Source of the DNA: Rozella allomycis CSF55 | Taxonomy: Eukaryota > Rozellomycota | NCBI GenBank assembly: GCA_000442015.1 | Contig: KE560790.1 | Location: forward strand, 1 to 64,000 | Length of the DNA: 64,000 bases | Direction of reading: 5' to 3' | Shown here: positions 58,767 through 64,000 of the stretch, in pieces | Numbering within the stretch: the stretch's first letter is position 1 | Layout: each line of letters opens with the position of its first letter | Made by a program: the position numbers and the translations under genes | Notes under the pieces: generated by a model | Seen by the model: only the letters and a program-made list of their open reading frames with translations | Databases searched by the model: none | What the model was told of the DNA's origin: nothing

Positions 58767-60570
58767 TTATTTATTTTCAACAACAGGACCAGCAGCTCTT
58801 ATTTCGGAAGAAGCTTTATCAGAGTAGTTCATAAAGTTAGTTTGAAACAATTTGGCCAATTTGACTAGAGTGCTATCATATTCAGCTTTGCTGCCCAGCC
58901 ATGTTTTTGCTGGATTTAATACATGATCAGGAACACCAGTAACCTTTTTCGGTATTTGCAAGTTGAAAATAGGGTATGTTTCAAACTCAGCTTTTGCTAA
59001 TTCGCCCCTATTTCAAAATGTTTTCTTTTTATTACGAATGTATAGCATCAATTATTGCACGCGAATGCTTCAATGCAACTCTTTTACCCACACCCACTGG
59101 GCCTCCATTCCAACCCTAATGGTTACAATTCATATTGCTTACAGTGTTAATTAACCAAGCATCTGCTGAGTGCTCTTTCATTTTTTCTGCCAACATTGTT
59201 GCATATTTTACTGGATGCCATACAAGAAAAGGCTGTCCGAAACATGCTGAAAAAGTGGCCAAAAGTTAGATAAGAAAATTACTATTACTGCAGGTTCTTT
59301 CACACCTTCTTCAGTTCCGGCTACTTTGGCGGTGTATCCGCTAATGAAATGGTACATAGCCTGAGCTGTAGTAAGCTTAGAGACAGGAGGTAAAACTCCA
59401 AATGCATCACATGTCAAAAGTATTAAATTCTTAGGATGGCCTCCCATACATGGAACTTTTGCACCTGGGATAAACTCAATTGGATAAGCACATCGAGTGT
59501 TTTCAGTTAAAGAGCTATCAGTGTAACTAACAAGGCGTGTTTGAGGGTCATACACAACGTTTTCAAGAACCGAACCGAATTTAATAGCATCAAAAATTTC
59601 AGGTTCTTTATCTTTTGTTTTCCGTAATAAAAAGTGATACCACGAGATAGATCAATACATTTTGCATAGCACCCGCCTTCAATGTTAAAAATCCCATCAT
59701 GACTCCAACAATGTTCATCATCTCCAATCAATGACCTATGTGGATCGGCTGATAGAGTAGTTTTGCCTGTTCCCGACAATCCAAAGAATAAAGAAACGTC
59801 CTTATCCTTTATGCCTTCATTTGCACTTGAATGGAGTGACAATACTCCAGCTTTTGGCATCAGGTAATGCATGACAGTAAAGATCCCCTTTTTCATTTCA
59901 CCGGCGTATTGTGTTCCCAATATAACTATTTCGTTACTAATTGAAAGTTACCCATTTCCTTCTTTTTGAAATTGACCGCTACACTGGTTCCACTTGTCAT
60001 TCCCATAGTGTATCTGTTGCAAGGAAATTCACCTGCGTTAATAATGGTAAAGTCAGGCGTTCCAAAAGATTTTAACTCTTCTTCAGTAGGACGAATAAGC
60101 ATGTTATTCATAAACAATGCTTTATTAACTTCATGAGTTCTTATTACCATGATACGCCCTAGCGCATATTATGCGAACCTTGATGCGGTATTTTGGATCC
60201 CATCCTGCATATCCGTCAAACACGTAAAGTCGGGGTTTAGTGTTAAGATAATCAACTGCTCTTTCGCGATTGATCATGAACACATTTTCATCAATTTTGA
60301 TGTTGACCGGACCTTTATCAAGTTTACTAATTAAATACCCCACCAAATGTCATTTTTTGATGTTTCTTCCTCAGTTATACGTTTGTCAGTAGGTGACCTT
60401 CCCTTCTTCGCACCAGATGATGTAACTAGTGCACCGGTGGAGGTAATTGCCGTTCCAGGCTCATACAATATGGCATCTTCATATAATCTGGCAACTTGTG
60501 CATTTCTTATAATGTTCTTTTGGTCAATTCCAGTTTGTTCGCGTAAAACATCTGAAATGGAGCTGGACAT
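58767..60570 (-). CDS. PCK1: Phosphoenolpyruvate carboxykinase (ATP)
   Basis: 536 residues after seven introns. Hallmarks: [53 protein letters not shown], the kinase P-loop [40 protein letters not shown], and [18 protein letters not shown]. It converts oxaloacetate to PEP in gluconeogenesis. Its retention implies growth on non-sugar carbon at some stage. One intron (59260-59288) ends in TG. Confidence 0.95.
59260..59288 (-). other. GT-TG intron (29 nt) in PCK1
   Basis: The donor GTAATA follows codons for EGVKEPA; the intron end is CTAACTTTTG, and the exon resumes with codons for [11 protein letters not shown], a near-invariant PEPCK block. The next AG (in the codons for FSA) would shift the frame. 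Exon total is an exact codon count with this intron. Confidence 0.75.
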
Positions 60571-60937
60571 TGAAGCAGGGGTTACAAATTAATTGAAGTC
60601 AAAATTAAAGATCAACTCAAATTAATTCAGATCAAAAATTGATGTTTAAATAAATTTGAAATCGGAAGTCGTACCTTTTAACAGTTGAATGAAATAATGA
60701 ACACACAGTGAGAATTCAATAGCGTAAATTAATAAATACCTAAATATGCAGCCAAACACAAGATCTAGATTGAAATCTATGGACGATGCCCAGTACACTT
60801 AAAAAATCGGGCTTGATGATGTGTATTTCCTATCGAGAAGTAAATTGTGAAATGCAATCGGATAAAGGTGAAGGAAGGGCTAACAAATTATTAAATTGAT
60901 AATTGAATTTGTAATCATACAAATAATGAATTTATGA
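60571..60937. other. PCK1 upstream region
   Basis: 367 bp between the RIO2 stop and PCK1 start (both on the minus strand). AT-rich with loosely repeated ATTAA/ATCAA words. A short plus-strand frame at 60746 (MQPNTRSRLKSMDDAQYT) ends after 18 codons and is not convincing. Confidence 0.4.
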
Positions 60938-62337
<1,400 letters not shown>

Positions 62338-62357
62338 TTTTTAGCCAAGCCACCGAA

Positions 62358-64000
62358 ATGGTAGTTGATTTTTCTTTTGAAGTTTCATCGTTTCCAAATA
62401 CCCGATTGTATAGCGGTGTGAAGAAGAAGAGTGAATATGAGCCAATTGTGTTTGATTTTGGTAATTGAAGGTTTTTGTTAGTATAGGGTCGTATATGACT
62501 AGAGTAGGGTATGCGACTGAAATAGAGCCGCAGTTGTCGTATGAATCAGTTATAAACAAATTTACATACAAGGATAACGCCAAGAGCTCATTTTTTGGAA
62601 TTGGAAATGAATATCATGATAATGCTGTCAAACAAACTGTTAGATCACCGTTTGATGGGAACTTAATATACCAATATGATTATTTGGAAACTATGATGGA
62701 TGTGTCATTGTTGAGACTCGGTGTTTCTTCTTTAAAGGATACACCATTGGTGGTTACAGAACCAGCATGTAATTTCAATGCTGGCAGGAAGCGTAATATA
62801 TCATTATAGGGATTATAGAATTGAATGAGCTTGTTTTTGAGGCATATAATGCGCCTAGATTAATGTGTGGAATAGATTTTGCATTTTCATATTTTTACAA
62901 TAATCCAGATTTACCTGATGGAATGATTGTTTCTGGTAGTCATTTAGTTACCCATGTTGTACCATTTATTAATGGAAGATTGGATATGAAGAATTGTAAG
63001 AGATTGAATATTGGAGGAAATCATCTTGCGGAACATTTTTTGAAATTGTTACAATTAAAGTATCCCCTGTTTCCAGTTAGAATGAATTTATCACAAGCGC
63101 AAGTAAGTGTCAATAGAAGAGATGATAGAAATGTCTATTTGAATATGGATATGTAGCTGATAATTACAGAGAAGAGAGTCTAAAGTTTCTAAATGATCCA
63201 GAAAGATCCGTTGTGATTCAATTTCCATTCGCATCAACCCCAGTAAAGATTCAGTAAGTTAATTTTAAAGGATGAAAATAATTTGGAAGAAGAAATGAAA
63301 CGGGAGCAAAGAGAAAAAGAAAAGGAATTGACTAGACAAGCCAGGATTAAAAGATTAGCAGAAAAAGAAAAAGAATTTAATGAAATGAAATCAATGAAGG
63401 AAGAGTTAGAAAAAGAATATGAAATGAAACAACAAGAGGAAGAAGAAGAAGATGCAATAGATCAAGTTTTAGAAGAAAATCAAGAAGAAACGTCTCAACC
63501 TCCACCAAAGAAGGCAAAGAAAACAATTCAAATTTCTTTTCAAGGTAAAATGAATTAAAATGATTTGATTTTGAAGATGAAAATAATCCAATAATTTCAT
63601 ATTTCATTGAAAAAGGATTTAATGATTTGAAACAAGTTAAAACAAGAATAATGAGATTGAAAGAAGCGATAACAAAGTTAAAAAAGAAAATTTCAGAAAA
63701 TGATCAAGAAGAAAAATCAAATAATATTTTTGAATCTTTATCTATTCAAGATCTACAAGAAAAAAGAAATGTAAAAAATATTTTTAAATTAATAAAGGAA
63801 TTGATTTCTAAAATTAGAGAAAAGAAATTTCAAATGAATGGAAGAAAGAATCAACAGTCAAAGCAAAGAATGAGAAATCTTGCTCAATTGGCTGGAAGTG
63901 ATCCATCTTTAATTAAAAATAAAAAGAAAAAAATTGGTAATCTTTTAAATTAAATCTTTTTTCAAAGAAGAAGAAAATGTTGATGATGGTTTTGGTCAAA
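62358..64000 (+). CDS. ARP5: Actin-related protein Arp5 (INO80 complex), partial
   Basis: The gene runs off the window end. Exon 1 (MVVDFSFEVSSFPNTRLYSG and YEPIVFDFG) is joined by a 26-nt intron to SYMTRVGYATEIEPQL. Actin-fold blocks follow: TPLVVTEPACN, NELVFEAYNAPRLMCGIDFA, SGSHLVTHVVPFINGRL and LNIGGNHLAEHFLKLL. The long charged insertion (EEEMKREQREKEKELTRQAR and beyond) is typical of Arp5, a nucleosome-remodelling subunit. It shares a 20-bp divergent spacer with RIO2. Confidence 0.92.

Noticed and set aside
60746-60802. Short plus-strand gene upstream of PCK1
   Set aside because: Only 18 codons, no credible splice continuation, and it lies in a promoter region.

Overview
This is nuclear DNA from a compact, AT-rich eukaryote, most likely an early-diverging fungus. 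The evidence is fungal-type gene content (Irc21-like cytochrome b5 protein, Utp13, Syp1-type muniscin, Pcl-like cyclin, ATP-type PEPCK), about 42 protein genes in 64 kb, intergenic gaps often under 100 bp, and extremely short spliceosomal introns. I delimited about a hundred introns by hand from reading frame plus family conservation. Nearly all are 24-32 nt with GT donors. A Rozella/Cryptomycota-like endoparasite would fit this picture, but that is inference. No virus-like element, transposon or CRISPR array was seen.

Layout. 1-11.8 kb: a predicted-secreted F-box/LRR protein, a membrane protein, pyruvate dehydrogenase E1 alpha, a Sis1-type Hsp40 with heat-shock elements, tRNA-splicing endonuclease Sen34, and one very large helical protein. 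11.8-23 kb: tRNA-Gly, a predicted-secreted HECT ubiquitin ligase, a Syp1/FCHo endocytic adaptor, tRNA-Asn, a 7TM-RGS receptor-like protein, Utp13, Dph3, a cytochrome b5 protein, a second RGS protein and Qcr8. 23-38 kb: an orphan ABC ATPase, Ctr9, stomatin-like protein 2, a PHD protein, a fucosyltransferase-like enzyme, Rdh54/Rad54B, a third RGS protein, Dbp2, a glycogen-binding-domain protein and a coiled-coil protein. 38-53 kb: a possible Rrn11/TAF1A-like protein, a cyclin, small and hypothetical genes, IPP isomerase, eIF4E, nicotinamide phosphoribosyltransferase, acetoacetyl-CoA synthetase, a glycosyltransferase-like protein, U2AF35, Dom34/Pelota and two membrane proteins. 53-64 kb: an ABCC transporter, a predicted-secreted orphan protein, PEPCK, Rio2 and the start of Arp5.

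Most genes are housekeeping (splicing, ribosome assembly, transcription elongation, mitochondrial carbon metabolism). Three things stand out. First, five introns in five genes have normal GT donors but no usable AG; frame and homology place their 3' ends at TTG, suggesting a recurrent GT-TG intron class. Second, two ubiquitin-pathway proteins (F-box and HECT) carry N-terminal signal peptides, as secreted host-directed effectors might. Third, two essential gene pairs are divergently transcribed with only 20 and 25 bp between start codons. The long intron in DBP2 (136 nt, against the usual 26-30) sits where an autoregulatory element would be plausible.
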